Shown piece by piece: positions 47,501-58,115 of a stretch of 64,000 nucleotides of DNA (position 1 is the first letter of the stretch; every line of letters starts with the position of its first letter). Position numbers and translations under genes: made by a program. The notes under the pieces were generated by a model. That model ran no database searches. It was not told the origin of the DNA and worked only from the letters and a program-made list of their open reading frames with translations. This stretch comes from Marinobacter sp. 2_MG-2023 (GTDB lineage Bacteria; Pseudomonadota; Gammaproteobacteria; Pseudomonadales; Oleiphilaceae). The DNA lies in the NCBI RefSeq assembly GCF_030546935.1, contig NZ_JAUOPH010000006.1, positions 186,001 to 250,000 of the forward strand, read 5' to 3'.

Positions 47501-48316
47501 CTCACCACCCAGATCAAAGCCTTCTACGCGTATATCCTTCCATTGATACTCATCAATCAGGCCGTCGAACAGGCGTCCGGAATCCACATCGAGGTAAAGC
47601 TGGCCGGTAAAATCACCGCGAAAGAAGTGCTTCCCCACGAGCGTAAAACTGGCGAGCTGCTGGGTCGTTGCGGATCGCATAGCGCGCCCTGATGCACGAA
47701 AAAGGCCCTGTTGGTATCTCAGGTCAAGCTGGGGAATGTCGAGGTGCCTGAGCTGGCCCTGGTTATCCCGGATACCCAGGCTTACACGAGTGACTTTTAT
47801 GTAAGGGTCTGACAGCCACTTTCCGGCAACTTCCAGCCAATACCGGAGTCGGTTGTTGAAGGGTTCCTGGAAATCCGCTCCTCGAACGCCGAGATCGCCA
47901 CTGTCACGTTGATTCAGCGTCAAATCGAGCCCTTCAGCCTCAAAATCCTCGAATACAACTCTAAAACGCATCAACGAGGCCAATGCGTCAAACCGAATAG
48001 TCAGATGCTGCAGATGCAATGCCCGCACCCCGGTATCGGGGTTAGTGATCTCTATATTTTCCGCCGTAAAGGAAGGGTCAAGCCAGAACCAGCGAGAGGA
48101 GAGGCTGCCAATACTGACGTCGTGATCAAGGCGGGCGGATAGCTCGCGGGAAAGGTCATCCCGGAAGGCATCAATATTATGGGTGAGCTGCCTTCCGATT
48201 CCGGCGTAGAGAGCAAACAGCACCAGAGCAACCACCAACAGCCACCAGAAAGTGCTGGTCAGCAGCGCAATCAAACGGGCTGGCTGGCTGTCGGAAGGAG
48301 GCATCCGGGGTGTCAC
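44540..48316 (-). CDS. yhdP: YhdP-family envelope protein (AsmA/TamB-like)
   Basis: 1258 residues: an N-terminal membrane helix (LIALLTSTFWWLLVVALVLF) and a very long beta-rich periplasmic part of the TIGR02099/YhdP type, ending in an AsmA-like C-terminal region (about 1050-1250, with GKARLNEGLLTMDPELQVVG and FKLSGNTDLANEALDM). YhdP, TamB and YdbH carry phospholipid to the outer membrane through a long groove. First codon is GTG at 48316; an ATG four codons later is possible. Same strand as rng-maf-mreDCB. Confidence 0.92.
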   Translation of the reverse strand: MTPRMPPSDSQPARLIALLTSTFWWLLVVALVLFALYAGIGRQLTHNIDAFRDDLSRELSARLDHDVSIGSLSSRWFWLDPSFTAENIEITNPDTGVRALHLQHLTIRFDALASLMRFRVVFEDFEAEGLDLTLNQRDSGDLGVRGADFQEPFNNRLRYWLEVAGKWLSDPYIKVTRVSLGIRDNQGQLRHLDIPQLDLRYQQGLFRASGRAMRSATTQQLASFTLVGKHFFRGDFTGQLYLDVDSGRLFDGLIDEYQWKDIRVEGFDLGGEAWLTFRSGVLQQVNGTVRTPYLQLGVGGESLAPLEDISARFGWRRHNTVLEAKEGASAQPETIGEWHLKQLAWTWNGDTVPPFSLLLSPQPEGFSLTADALPLLPLRRLAETLPLLPDVAREALEQYRPVGFLDGMTLSIPGNTGSSFELSGRLRGVGAAAYGGAPAVQNVNGFIYVDQTSGYVEARSGSQPVALGFPQLFGSEWSLPELAATVAWKLDGSVTRVYASDITMTYGEDTHLTGAFDLKLDRQGEDDLGLRVAVENADESMLADFVPAKVVDAGLYEWLTSAIEEADITSGVYYGHGQIGGDAPSGSFVSSMWYEFENGIVRYDEQWPKVTEARGRVAIQNGDTLVSLESGKTGGLALNPATVAVIPGDGGARVRVDVSAPVPGSAIAFWMTDSPFGAMAGTQASNLNYGGDYLLDLDIDLPLDNAEGVVVEADVSTSSGYVGYPGADLSWEDISGSLKYHSEKGFSGDPLSARFLGEPVEVMFSQSSSDKASDADGLSIRQTGSLSVPDALRQAGLAEEGENNGSGQSNYGLKGSIDYSAELNVDADTASIITVRSTLEGLAIDWPGPFSKKSAEATPLVAKIDPAEADGVGITGSWQDRATFDLLLKSSGVELTFDELYLGDQTLTNIHLEALDLGDRWILTTRSERAVGRIVFPADDRPIAANFEVVRLIRSDGAAAEDEPELLTVEQQLEAFRAMDIANWPDVDIDISELQLNGGSLGRWSFHLRPEPSQLNISGIEGRLKSLTLLGDMTWGVIDNRETSRFTGSVSGGALADLGELFDTDIPLSNKQTDVQLELDWPGRPDEFEIAGLSGEVSLRLDDGVILERNNSAQIFRVFNLLNADTLWRRLKLDFSDLYERGVAFDAISGKARLNEGLLTMDPELQVVGPSLAFKLSGNTDLANEALDMRLVVVLPLTQNLPLAALLMGASAPIGGALFVLDKVLGDPLSKLTSATYNVTGTWDEPKVDLRQVFDTGG

Positions 48317-48353
48317 TCTAAGTCACCCCCTCCGCCGGTAGATTGCTCCAAAA

Positions 48354-49835
48354 TCAGAGCAAAACCACATCGTATTGCTCCTGGCTATAAAATGGTTCCA
48401 CCTGGAAACGGACCGTCTTGGCTATAAAGGTTTCAAGGTCAGCCACGTTGTCCGACTCCTCATCCAGCAGTCGATCAACCACACTCTGGGAAGCCATTAC
48501 CAGATAGCTTTCGGCATCATAAACCCGGTTAACCCGGAGAATTTCCCGAAAAATCTCGAAACACACGGTTTCACTGGTTTTCAGGAAACCCCGGCCATCG
48601 CAGATCGGGCAAGGCTCGCAAAGAACCTGGCCAAGGCTTTCTGTGGTGCGCTTACGGGTCATCTCAACAAGGCCCAGCTCGGACACACCGGTAATCTTGG
48701 TTTTCGCGTGATCCCGCTCGAGCATCTTTTCCAGCATTCTGTGAACCTGGCGTTTATGCTCAGCGTCTTCCATGTCGATAAAATCGATGATGATAATGCC
48801 ACCCAGATTGCGCAGGCGCAGTTGACGGCTGATCGCCCGGGCCGCTTCCAGATTGGTCTTGAAAATGGTCTCTTCCAGATTGCGATGCCCCACAAACGCA
48901 CCGGTATTGATATCGATGGTTGTCATGGCTTCGGTCTGGTCAATGATCACATAACCGCCGGACTTGAGCTGAACTTTGCGGCTAAGCGCCCGCTGGATCT
49001 CATCCTCAACCGAATAGAGATCAAAAATAGGCCTCTCGCCCGGGTAGTATTCAACTTTATCGGCAAACTCTGTCACGAACTCTTCGACAAATTCCATCAC
49101 GCGCTGATGGCTCTCGCGACTGTCGATACGCACTTTTTCAGTCTGAGGCCGGATAAGATCACGAATGGTGCGGATGAACAGGGGCAAATCTTTATACACA
49201 GCTGCAGGGGCCTGCACCTTTCCAATCCGTTCGTGAATGGACTGGCTGAGATGATGCAGGTAATTCATATCGGCCATCAGCTCTTCTTCCGATGCAGCCT
49301 CAGCCGCTGTGCGGATAATATAGCCTCCTTGCACATCGGCGTGTGCTGCAGCACCTTCCTCAACGAGAGCCTTCAAACGGTTACGTTCGGTCTCATCTTC
49401 AATCCGCTGGGAGATACCCACGTGGCTGACGTCTGGCATAAAGACCAGATACCGGGAGGGTATGGAAAGCTGAGTGGTTAGCCGGGCGCCTTTTGTGCCA
49501 ATAGGATCCTTGGTTACCTGCACGACCAATGACTGGCCTTCTCGCAACAGGGTACGTATATCGGGAACCGTTTTTGGCCCTTCGCCGGAGTCTGCCGTGC
49601 CGGGCTGGTTCGCGACAACATCCGATGCATGAATGAAGGCGGCTCTTTCCAGGCCTATATCTACGAATGCTGCTTCCATGCCAGGAAGCACACGCACAAC
49701 TTTGCCTTTGTAGATATTGCCGACAATTCCTTTGCGGCTGGCACGCTCGATATACGCTTCCTGCAGCATACCGTTCTCGACCAGCGCGACCCGGGTTTCA
49801 ACCGGCGTTACGTTGATCAGGATTTCTTCGCTCAT
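48354..49835 (-). CDS. rng: Ribonuclease G
   Basis: 493-residue RNase E/G family endoribonuclease (E. coli 489) that matures 16S rRNA 5' ends. S1 domain near residues 38-125 (GIVGNIYKGKVVRVLPGMEA), then the catalytic core with GGYVIIDQTEAMTTIDINTG, Mg-ligand aspartates (IIIIDFIDMED) and the zinc-link CPICDGRGFL. The start overlaps maf's stop by 4 nt (ATGA). Confidence 0.96.
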   Translation of the reverse strand: MSEEILINVTPVETRVALVENGMLQEAYIERASRKGIVGNIYKGKVVRVLPGMEAAFVDIGLERAAFIHASDVVANQPGTADSGEGPKTVPDIRTLLREGQSLVVQVTKDPIGTKGARLTTQLSIPSRYLVFMPDVSHVGISQRIEDETERNRLKALVEEGAAAHADVQGGYIIRTAAEAASEEELMADMNYLHHLSQSIHERIGKVQAPAAVYKDLPLFIRTIRDLIRPQTEKVRIDSRESHQRVMEFVEEFVTEFADKVEYYPGERPIFDLYSVEDEIQRALSRKVQLKSGGYVIIDQTEAMTTIDINTGAFVGHRNLEETIFKTNLEAARAISRQLRLRNLGGIIIIDFIDMEDAEHKRQVHRMLEKMLERDHAKTKITGVSELGLVEMTRKRTTESLGQVLCEPCPICDGRGFLKTSETVCFEIFREILRVNRVYDAESYLVMASQSVVDRLLDEESDNVADLETFIAKTVRFQVEPFYSQEQYDVVLL

Positions 49836-50434
49836 GATTGGCTCTCCCGACTACTCGGCCAGTGTTTCCAGACAGGGCAACCGGCATCGGCCAGCAAGGC
49901 AGCTGTTTCCTGCAACGGCAGGCCAACAACTGCACTGTAGCTCCCTTTGATTTCTTTCACAAAAATACCACCAAGGCCCTGAATTCCATAACTTCCAGCC
50001 TTGTCCATGGGCTCACCTGAAGCCACATAGGCTGCAATTTCTGGCTCCAGAAGCTTGCGGAACGTCACTTCTGTCGTCACCAAACGGGATTCACAACGCC
50101 CGCCCTGCACCAGCGCAATGGCTGTCATAACCCGGTGGGTTTTGGCAGACAACTCCGCCAGCATCGTTCCTGCTTCATACGCATCCGATGGCTTCCCGAG
50201 AATCACATTGTCCAGAACCACGGAAGTATCAGACCCGAGAATCAGCTTATCAGGAAAACTGATTGCAACAGCAAGGGCTTTTTCCCGAGCCAGCCGCTCA
50301 ACGTAATCACCCGGCATTTCTACCGCTCGGGGTGTTTCGTCGATATGAGCAGGCTGCACAGTGAATGCAACACCGATCTGCTCAAGCAACTCCGCACGGC
50401 GCGGTGATGCAGAGGCAAGAATAATAGATGACAT
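49832..50434 (-). CDS. maf: Maf-like nucleotide pyrophosphatase (YhdE type)
   Basis: 200-residue Maf protein, dTTP/UTP pyrophosphatase of the YhdE class. SSIILASASPRRAELLEQIG, LGSDTSVVLDNVILGKP and YGIQGLGGIFVKEIKGSYSA are family signatures. Located between mreD and rng as in most gammaproteobacteria; 2-bp gap to mreD, 4-nt overlap with rng. Confidence 0.95.
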   Translation of the reverse strand: MSSIILASASPRRAELLEQIGVAFTVQPAHIDETPRAVEMPGDYVERLAREKALAVAISFPDKLILGSDTSVVLDNVILGKPSDAYEAGTMLAELSAKTHRVMTAIALVQGGRCESRLVTTEVTFRKLLEPEIAAYVASGEPMDKAGSYGIQGLGGIFVKEIKGSYSAVVGLPLQETAALLADAGCPVWKHWPSSRESQS

Positions 50435-50436
50435 GG

Positions 50437-50913
50437 CTACCCCAGTTTCCGGTTGATGTTATCCATCAGGATGGAAAACAGGGGCCACACCAGAGCGCTG
50501 GTCAGTGCCGGCCACAAGTAACTGAAGCCGGCATCCTCGCCTCCGAACAGTTGCTTGAGGAAGTGCACCAGCATCTGATTGATGCCCAGAAGGAGAAACA
50601 CCATGAGGCACTGTTGCGGCAGGGGGTACATCCGCAGCCGCTGGTGAACGGTAAGAACGAGAAACGCGATCAGCGCCATGCCCAAAGCATTGACGCCCAA
50701 TGGCGTTGCCTCCAGCACATCGAGCAATAAGCCGAGGCACCAGGCAAACAGGATGCCGAACTGCCCCGGGGCCCGGAACGTCCAGTAAAACACTATCAAA
50801 CCGAGCCACTCGGGCCGGAACTCGAACCAACCTACAGGAAACAAAGAAATGCTCAACACCAGTGACACGATCACTGACAGCGCAAAAACCGGATAACTGA
50901 TTACAGATAACAT
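50437..50913 (-). CDS. mreD: Rod shape-determining protein MreD
   Basis: 158-residue small polytopic membrane protein with about five hydrophobic segments (for example VISYPVFALSVIVSLVLSIS and ALGMALIAFLVLTVH). Part of the elongasome with MreB, MreC, RodA and PBP2. Its start overlaps the mreC stop as ATGA. Confidence 0.93.
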   Translation of the reverse strand: MLSVISYPVFALSVIVSLVLSISLFPVGWFEFRPEWLGLIVFYWTFRAPGQFGILFAWCLGLLLDVLEATPLGVNALGMALIAFLVLTVHQRLRMYPLPQQCLMVFLLLGINQMLVHFLKQLFGGEDAGFSYLWPALTSALVWPLFSILMDNINRKLG

Positions 50914-51818
50914 CAGCCCTCACCCTCTTGCTCAGTAACCGAGTCAGACGACTCTGGCTGCGCCTCATCACCGATTGCAGGCTGAGACCGAAGCTCGCCT
51001 TTTGGCGGAAAAACCACCAGAGCGAGACGACTTTGATTGAGCTGAGCCTTAGGCCGCGCACGAATCGATACAAAGGGCTCGCCTGGTTCTTTGTTAATCA
51101 AGCTGACTTCTGCAACCGGATAACCCCTCGGGAAGCGCCCGCCAAGCCCGGAACTGACGAGAAGGTCGCCCTCACGAATATCCGCCGTGTCAGGCACATG
51201 AACCAGATCAAGGGCTCCTGAATCGCCAGTACCCAGAAGAACCGCCCTCAGCCCGTTCCGCACCACTTCAACCGGCACCGCATGACTGCTGTCGGAAACA
51301 AGAAGTACACGGGAGGTCACCTGACTGGTCTGTATGACCTGCCCCATCAGTCCATAGGCATCCAGTATCGCCTGCCCGACCTCCAAACCATCACTACGGC
51401 CTTTATTGATGATAATTTCATGGGAATAGGGGTCTGGCGACACGCTCACCACTTCACTGACGATAACGCGGTCATCCAGCAGTTCCGAGGAATTCATGAG
51501 GCGGCGGAGTTCGTTATTCTCAGACGCCAGGGCAGCGTACTTGAGCGCCCTTCTCTCAAGGATGAGAAGGCGGGCTTTCAGATCTTCGTTTTCCTGTTTC
51601 ACATCTTCACGGGTGGTAAACAGGCCAGCAACCCAGTCACTGAACTGATAGGGCGCATTGCCAAGCCAGTAGACAGGGGTGAGGCCGGTTGCCAGAGTGC
51701 TTCGGACAGGCGTAACGCGGTCGAACTGCTGATCGGCAACAATCAGCGTTGCCGATACGATAATAACGAGCAGCAGCCTGAGGCCAGGAACTGGCCCCTG
51801 GACAAAAATGGTTTTAAT
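50913..51818 (-). CDS. mreC: Rod shape-determining protein MreC, apparent ATT start
   Basis: 301 residues if initiated at ATT (51818-51816). The frame then gives a normal MreC: short cytosolic start, membrane helix GLRLLLVIIVSATLIVADQQ, coiled-coil (REDVKQENEDLKARLLILER) and the periplasmic beta domain (VSPDPYSHEIIINKGRSDGL, GLMGQVIQ, SSGLGGRFPRGYPVAEV). No ATG, GTG or TTG exists in this frame between an upstream TGA inside mreB and a GTG at 51602, which would drop the membrane anchor. GGGGAGGG lies 6-7 nt before the ATT and nothing else fits it. Alternative explanations are a base error or initiation at another near-cognate codon such as ATC. Confidence 0.8.
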   Translation of the reverse strand: MKTIFVQGPVPGLRLLLVIIVSATLIVADQQFDRVTPVRSTLATGLTPVYWLGNAPYQFSDWVAGLFTTREDVKQENEDLKARLLILERRALKYAALASENNELRRLMNSSELLDDRVIVSEVVSVSPDPYSHEIIINKGRSDGLEVGQAILDAYGLMGQVIQTSQVTSRVLLVSDSSHAVPVEVVRNGLRAVLLGTGDSGALDLVHVPDTADIREGDLLVSSGLGGRFPRGYPVAEVSLINKEPGEPFVSIRARPKAQLNQSRLALVVFPPKGELRSQPAIGDEAQPESSDSVTEQEGEG

Positions 51819-51838
51819 GGCGATCCCTCCCCAAAGGA

Positions 51839-53047
<1,209 letters not shown>

Positions 53048-53148
53048 TTACTGGTTGACGCAGGCGGCGAGTTGATCTTTGCTTCACTCAGAAGATAGCC
53101 TGAAACTCCTGAACCACAGGGTTCAACCTGCCACAAACGGGGCCACAA

Positions 53149-54579
53149 TTGAGAACACCAGAAATCAGACTGCAACAGCGCCTCGGTGCAATAGTAGCAG
53201 TAAACGGTCGGCTGCTCCTTGCTCTGATATTGACCCTGACCGCATGCATACCTTCCCTTGCTCTGGCCCAGCAAAGTGAAACCGAACCTGCAGGCGCGAT
53301 CTCCCTGCAACCAGGTGCTGACAGTGACGCCTTGATCGCAGAACGCATTGCCAGCATTTTTAATCAGATTCCACAGTTTGAATCACTGCAGGTTACGGTC
53401 AATAGCGGCGTAGTTGCACTATCAGGGCAGACTGCCAACGACACCCAGGCGCAACGGGCATTGAGCCTGGCCAGCCGGGTAGAGGGCGCCATCGCCGTTG
53501 ACGACAGGGTTGTACGCACCCTGGATTTGCAGGATAACCTCAACCCCCTTTGGGACTCGCTGCAAAATACCCTGCGCGGCTGGATACGAGCCTTGCCGCT
53601 ATTGTTGGTAGCGTTTGCCGTTTTTGCAGTCGTGGCTTTCGCCGGGCACCGGCTGGCCGGCCACACCCCCCTCTGGTCACGCTTAACGAGAAATCCCTTC
53701 CTGGCGGAACTCGCTGGCCACGCTGTCCGGCTGATTACAATACTGCTGGGCCTGATCCTTGCCCTGAACATTCTCGGCGCCACAGCGCTGATGGGCACAT
53801 TGCTGGGAGGTGCGGGCGTGCTGGGCCTGGCTATCAGCTTTGCCGTCAAGGACTCAATGGAAAACTACATTTCCAGCATCATGTTGAGCATCCGCCAGCC
53901 GTTCCGGGCCCAGGAACATGTGGTTATCAACGACTACGAAGGTGTTGTGGTGCGGCTGACATCGCGCTCCACGGTATTAATGACTCTGGACGGCAACCAT
54001 CTGCGCATCCCGAATGCTACCGTGTTCAAAGCCGTCATCCTGAACTACACACGCAACCCCCAGCGCCGCTTTGACTTTGTGCTTGGCGTTGATGCTGAAG
54101 ACGACCCGGCCCAGGCCATTCAGACCGGGCTTGCCGCTATACAACAACTGGACTGGGTACTGGCGGACCCCGAGCCCCACGGAATTATCGAGTCCGTGGG
54201 CGACTCCAACATCCTGATCAAATTCATGGCATGGATTGACCAGCGCGAATCCGACTACGGCAAAGCCCGTAGCCTTTCCATTCGTGCGGCCAAGAATGCT
54301 CTGGAATCTGAGGGTTTCACCCTGCCCGAGCCCATTTACCGACTGCGCTTCGATCAGACACCGGCAACCCTGGCAGTAAACGAAGTGCCCGAAATGCCGG
54401 CGAAAACAGAGGAGCCGAGTTCTGGTGCCACCGGTAGCACAACATCTGCCAACACCAATTCATCACCTGATGAAGTATTGAATGTACGCCCGGACACTAC
54501 TATTTCGCGACAAGTACACGAGGAACGCCGTGAGGCTGCTGTCGAAGACCTGCTGGACGATACCCGACCGATTGAATAG
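53149..54579 (+). CDS. Mechanosensitive channel with N-terminal BON domain
   Basis: 476 residues. Signal-like hydrophobic start (LLLALILTLTACIPSLALAQ), a BON domain (about residues 60-125, VTVNSGVVALSGQTANDTQA), then a MscS domain with three membrane helices and pore-type helix LLGGAGVLGLAISFAVKDSM, IRQPFRAQEHVVINDYEGVV, and a soluble C-terminal domain ending in a low-complexity tail. BON domains are thought to bind membranes or peptidoglycan. Start is TTG at 53149 because no ATG or GTG is nearby; uncertain. Confidence 0.85.
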   Translation: MRTPEIRLQQRLGAIVAVNGRLLLALILTLTACIPSLALAQQSETEPAGAISLQPGADSDALIAERIASIFNQIPQFESLQVTVNSGVVALSGQTANDTQAQRALSLASRVEGAIAVDDRVVRTLDLQDNLNPLWDSLQNTLRGWIRALPLLLVAFAVFAVVAFAGHRLAGHTPLWSRLTRNPFLAELAGHAVRLITILLGLILALNILGATALMGTLLGGAGVLGLAISFAVKDSMENYISSIMLSIRQPFRAQEHVVINDYEGVVVRLTSRSTVLMTLDGNHLRIPNATVFKAVILNYTRNPQRRFDFVLGVDAEDDPAQAIQTGLAAIQQLDWVLADPEPHGIIESVGDSNILIKFMAWIDQRESDYGKARSLSIRAAKNALESEGFTLPEPIYRLRFDQTPATLAVNEVPEMPAKTEEPSSGATGSTTSANTNSSPDEVLNVRPDTTISRQVHEERREAAVEDLLDDTRPIE

Positions 54580-54669
54580 CTCTGACAGCCACGGGCCCTC
54601 CCGCTCAGCCGCGAATCTGTTACCATAACTGCCTTCTTAAAAACGCTGTTTTATACTTTTGGAGTCAAC

Positions 54670-54957
54670 GTGACCATTTCCCGCGAAGACATTGAAAAAG
54701 TCGCCGTGCTGGCCCGTATTCGTCTCGACGAAGAGCAGATACCCGCACTGGAGAAAGACCTGGGCAACATACTCAGCCTTGTTGATGAGCTTAGCGCCGC
54801 CGATACCGATAACGTAGAGCCTCTGGCTCACCCGCTGGATGCGGTTCAGCGCCTGCGCGCCGACGAGGTGACCGAAAGCAACCAGCGCGAGGCTTTTCAA
54901 GCCATAGCTCCGGCCACCGAGAATGGCCTCTATCTCGTGCCCCGCGTTATTGAGTGA
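54670..54957 (+). CDS. gatC: Glutamyl-tRNA(Gln) amidotransferase subunit C
   Basis: 95-residue GatC ([51 protein letters not shown]). Stabilises GatA and GatB in the complex that converts Glu-tRNA(Gln) or Asp-tRNA(Asn) to the amide form. GTG start with GGAG at 6 nt. TATACT at 54652 is a possible -10 but leaves almost no leader. First gene of gatCAB. Confidence 0.96.
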   Translation: MTISREDIEKVAVLARIRLDEEQIPALEKDLGNILSLVDELSAADTDNVEPLAHPLDAVQRLRADEVTESNQREAFQAIAPATENGLYLVPRVIE

Positions 54958-54997
54958 TCTGACGAATCCCACCATCAGCCCAGCATCAGGATGGAAC

Positions 54998-56455
54998 ATG
55001 CATAACAAATCCGTAGCAGAGCTTTCCCGCGAACTGGAAAGCGGCAAGATTTCAAGCGTGGAACTGACCCGTGAGTTCCTCGATCGCATCAAGGCCGAAG
55101 ACAGTCAATACAACAGCTTTATTACTGTCACCGAAGAGCAGGCAATGGCCGATGCCAAAGCCGCTGACGAAAAACGTGCCGCTGGAAAAGCGGAGGTTTG
55201 GACCGGTGTACCCTTTGCCCACAAAGATATCTTCTGCACCAATGGCGCAACCACCACCGCCGGTTCGAAAATGCTGGCCAACTTCGTGCCACCGTACGAC
55301 GCCACGGTCACCGCCAATTTCCGCGCTGCTGGCGCAGTGTGTCTGGGCAAAACCAATATGGACGAGTTCGCGATGGGCTCTTCCAACGAGTCGAGCTTTT
55401 TCGGCCCGGTAACCAATCCCTGGGGCCTGAGCAACGGAGAGAAGCGAGTACCTGGCGGCTCCTCCGGCGGTTCCGCGGCTGCCATCGCGGCTCGCCTGAC
55501 ACCTGCAGCTACAGCCACCGATACTGGCGGCTCCATTCGCCAGCCAGCGGCCCTTTGTGGCATCACTGGCCTGAAACCGACCTATGGCCGGGTCTCGCGC
55601 TTTGGCATGATCGCCTTCGCCTCCAGCCTCGACCAGGGCGGCACCATGGCGCGCACGGCCGAAGACAACGCCCTGATGCTGAACGTGATGGCCGGATTCG
55701 ACCCGAAGGATTCCACATCCGCTGATCGTGCCGTACCCGATTACACTGCGACCCTGAACGAACCTTTGAAAGGCCTGCGCGTTGGCCTGCCGAAAGAATA
55801 CTTCTCCGATCAGCTCAGCCCCGCGATGGAACAACAGGTTCGCAATGCAGTGAAGGAATACGAAAAGCTGGGTGCGACAGTCAAAGAGGTGTCACTGCCC
55901 CATGCCAAGCTAGCCATTGCCGCCTATTACGTGATTGCGCCAGCTGAAGCCTCCGCCAACCTGTCACGGTTTGACGGTGTGCGCTACGGCTATCGTTGTG
56001 ACGACCCCCGGGATCTCAGCGACCTCTATACCCGCACCCGCGCCGAGGGTTTCGGAGGCGAGGTGAAACGCCGCATTTTGGTCGGCACCTATGCGCTCTC
56101 CGCCGGCTATTTTGATGCCTATTACCTGAAGGCCCAGAAAGTACGACGGCTGATCCAGCAGGATTTCATCAACGCCTTCAAAGACGTGGATGTATTGATG
56201 AGCCCGGTTTCGCCCTCACCTGCGTTTGTCCAAGGCGAGAAAACCAACGACCCGGTCACCATGTACCTGGAAGATATTTTCACTATCGCCGTAAACCTTG
56301 CTGGCGTGCCTGCGATGTCGGTACCGGCAGGATTCGTTGATGGTTTACCGGTCGGTTTGCAGGTTATCGGGAACTACTTTGAAGAAGCCCGACTGTTGAA
56401 CGTGGCTCATCAGTTCCAACAGGTAACTGACTGGCACCAGAAGCTTCCTCAGTAA
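54998..56455 (+). CDS. gatA: Glutamyl-tRNA(Gln) amidotransferase subunit A
   Basis: 485-residue amidase that frees ammonia from glutamine. Amidase signature [15 protein letters not shown] with the Ser-cisSer-Lys triad (Lys in VPFAHKDIF), [22 protein letters not shown] at 54998 has AGGA about 7 nt upstream; an in-frame extension into the gatC end is not used. Second gene of gatCAB. Confidence 0.97.
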   Translation: MHNKSVAELSRELESGKISSVELTREFLDRIKAEDSQYNSFITVTEEQAMADAKAADEKRAAGKAEVWTGVPFAHKDIFCTNGATTTAGSKMLANFVPPYDATVTANFRAAGAVCLGKTNMDEFAMGSSNESSFFGPVTNPWGLSNGEKRVPGGSSGGSAAAIAARLTPAATATDTGGSIRQPAALCGITGLKPTYGRVSRFGMIAFASSLDQGGTMARTAEDNALMLNVMAGFDPKDSTSADRAVPDYTATLNEPLKGLRVGLPKEYFSDQLSPAMEQQVRNAVKEYEKLGATVKEVSLPHAKLAIAAYYVIAPAEASANLSRFDGVRYGYRCDDPRDLSDLYTRTRAEGFGGEVKRRILVGTYALSAGYFDAYYLKAQKVRRLIQQDFINAFKDVDVLMSPVSPSPAFVQGEKTNDPVTMYLEDIFTIAVNLAGVPAMSVPAGFVDGLPVGLQVIGNYFEEARLLNVAHQFQQVTDWHQKLPQ

Positions 56456-56476
56456 GCCCGAATCAGGAGAACGTTT

Positions 56477-57928
56477 ATGCAATGGGATATTGTGATCGGG
56501 CTGGAAATTCATGTTCAGCTTGCCACCAGAACCAAGATTTTTTCAGGCTCCAGCACTGCGTTTGGTGCCGAGCCTAATACCCAGGCCAGTGCCGTTGACC
56601 TGGCCATGCCGGGGACCTTGCCCGTTCCGAATGAGCAGGCATTCCGTTACGCAGTGATGTTCGGCCTGGCGGTAAACGCCGAAATCGGCCGGCGCTCTGT
56701 ATTCGATCGTAAAAACTACTTCTACCCGGATTTGCCCAAAGGCTATCAGACCACACAGCTGGATCACCCTATCGTCGGCCCCGGCTTCGTGGATATTGAT
56801 CTGGCCGACGGCAGCAGCAAACGGGTGCGCATTCACCACGCCCACCTGGAAGAAGACGCCGGCAAATCCCTGCACGAAGACTTTCATGGCATGACCGGTA
56901 TCGATCTGAACCGCGCCGGCACTCCGCTAATCGAAATTGTCACCGAGCCGGACATGAACAGCGCGGAAGAAGCCGTAGCCTTCGCCAGGAAACTGCACAG
57001 CCTGGTATCCTCCATCGGTATTTGCGACGGAGACATGAGCCAGGGCTCCCTGCGTTTCGACGTCAACATTTCACTTAAGCCGAAAGGTTCAGACGAACTT
57101 GGCACCCGCACAGAAACCAAAAACCTGAACTCTTTCCGCTTTATGGAGCAAGCCATTGCCCATGAAGTGGAGCGACAAATGGACATTCTGGAAGACGGTG
57201 GCCGCATCATTCAGGAAACCCGCCTCTATAACGGCGACCGGGATGAATCCCGCTCCATGCGCAGCAAGGAAGAAGCCAACGATTACCGGTACTTCCCCTG
57301 CCCGGATTTGCTGCCCGTAGTGATTGATGACGCCTTTATTGAAAGCGCCCGCGATTTGTTACCGGAACTGCCGGACGAGCGCAAAGCACGATTCAAGGAA
57401 CAGTACGGCCTGAACGATTACGACGCACGCTTGCTCAGCGACGATGCCCGTATGGCAGCGTTCTTTGAAGAAACAGCAGGCCATGGCAAAGACGCAAAAC
57501 TCGCTGCCAACTGGGTGTTGGGTGAGTTCTCCGCACGCCTGAACTCTGACGACAAAACTGTGGCGCAAGCACCCATTACCGGCGAACAACTGGGCCAACT
57601 GGTGGCACGCATTGCCGACAACACTGTTTCTTCGTCCGGGGCCAAGAAAGTTTTCGAGGCACTCTGGAAGGGTGATGGGGACAACGCTGATGCCATTATT
57701 GAGGCCCAGGGCCTGAAACAGGTGTCGGACACCGGTGCGCTGGAACAGATGGTGGATGAGGTTCTCGCGGGCATGCCGGACCAGGTTGCGCAGTATCAGC
57801 AGGAAACCGACCCCAAGAAGCAGAAGAAAATGCTCGGGGGCTTTATGGGGCCTCTGATGAAAGCCTCCAAGGGACAGGGCAATCCAAAACTGTTCAATGA
57901 GATTTTGCTGAAAAAACTGAGCAATTAA
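56477..57928 (+). CDS. gatB: Glutamyl-tRNA(Gln) amidotransferase subunit B
   Basis: 483-residue GatB, the tRNA-binding kinase subunit that activates Glu-tRNA(Gln). [57 protein letters not shown] and the C-terminal YqeY-like tail ([40 protein letters not shown]). Its presence suggests indirect Gln-tRNA or Asn-tRNA synthesis. Last gene of the operon; a long inverted repeat follows. Confidence 0.97.
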   Translation: MQWDIVIGLEIHVQLATRTKIFSGSSTAFGAEPNTQASAVDLAMPGTLPVPNEQAFRYAVMFGLAVNAEIGRRSVFDRKNYFYPDLPKGYQTTQLDHPIVGPGFVDIDLADGSSKRVRIHHAHLEEDAGKSLHEDFHGMTGIDLNRAGTPLIEIVTEPDMNSAEEAVAFARKLHSLVSSIGICDGDMSQGSLRFDVNISLKPKGSDELGTRTETKNLNSFRFMEQAIAHEVERQMDILEDGGRIIQETRLYNGDRDESRSMRSKEEANDYRYFPCPDLLPVVIDDAFIESARDLLPELPDERKARFKEQYGLNDYDARLLSDDARMAAFFEETAGHGKDAKLAANWVLGEFSARLNSDDKTVAQAPITGEQLGQLVARIADNTVSSSGAKKVFEALWKGDGDNADAIIEAQGLKQVSDTGALEQMVDEVLAGMPDQVAQYQQETDPKKQKKMLGGFMGPLMKASKGQGNPKLFNEILLKKLSN

Positions 57929-57946
57929 CCACTCAGGAAAGTGATT

Positions 57947-57998
57947 GAGTTGTCAGCCAGAGCACGCCGGTAATTCGCTGGTGCCTGGCTGACAACTC
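57947..57998 (+). terminator. Long inverted repeat after gatB, probable terminator
   Basis: 14-bp perfect arms gagttgtcagccag / ctggctgacaactc around 24 nt that can add four more pairs (gcac/gtgc). Starts 18 nt after the gatB stop. The following TTGTTAAGC is only weakly T-rich, so termination may be partial. Confidence 0.7.
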
Positions 57999-58115
57999 TT
58001 GTTAAGCAACCTTAATCTTGCGACCTCAATACGGTAACCTGATAGCGACCCGACGCCGCCGGCGCTGTGTTAAACATGACACACGTTCCTCAATCTGATT
58101 CTGGAAGGAGGCTCC

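Noticed and set aside
48375..49481. 368-residue open frame opposite rng
   Set aside because: It is the antisense of a well-supported RNase G gene; no motif or ribosome site.
51602..51602. GTG as the true start of mreC
   Set aside because: It would remove the conserved membrane anchor encoded in the same open frame upstream and has no ribosome site.
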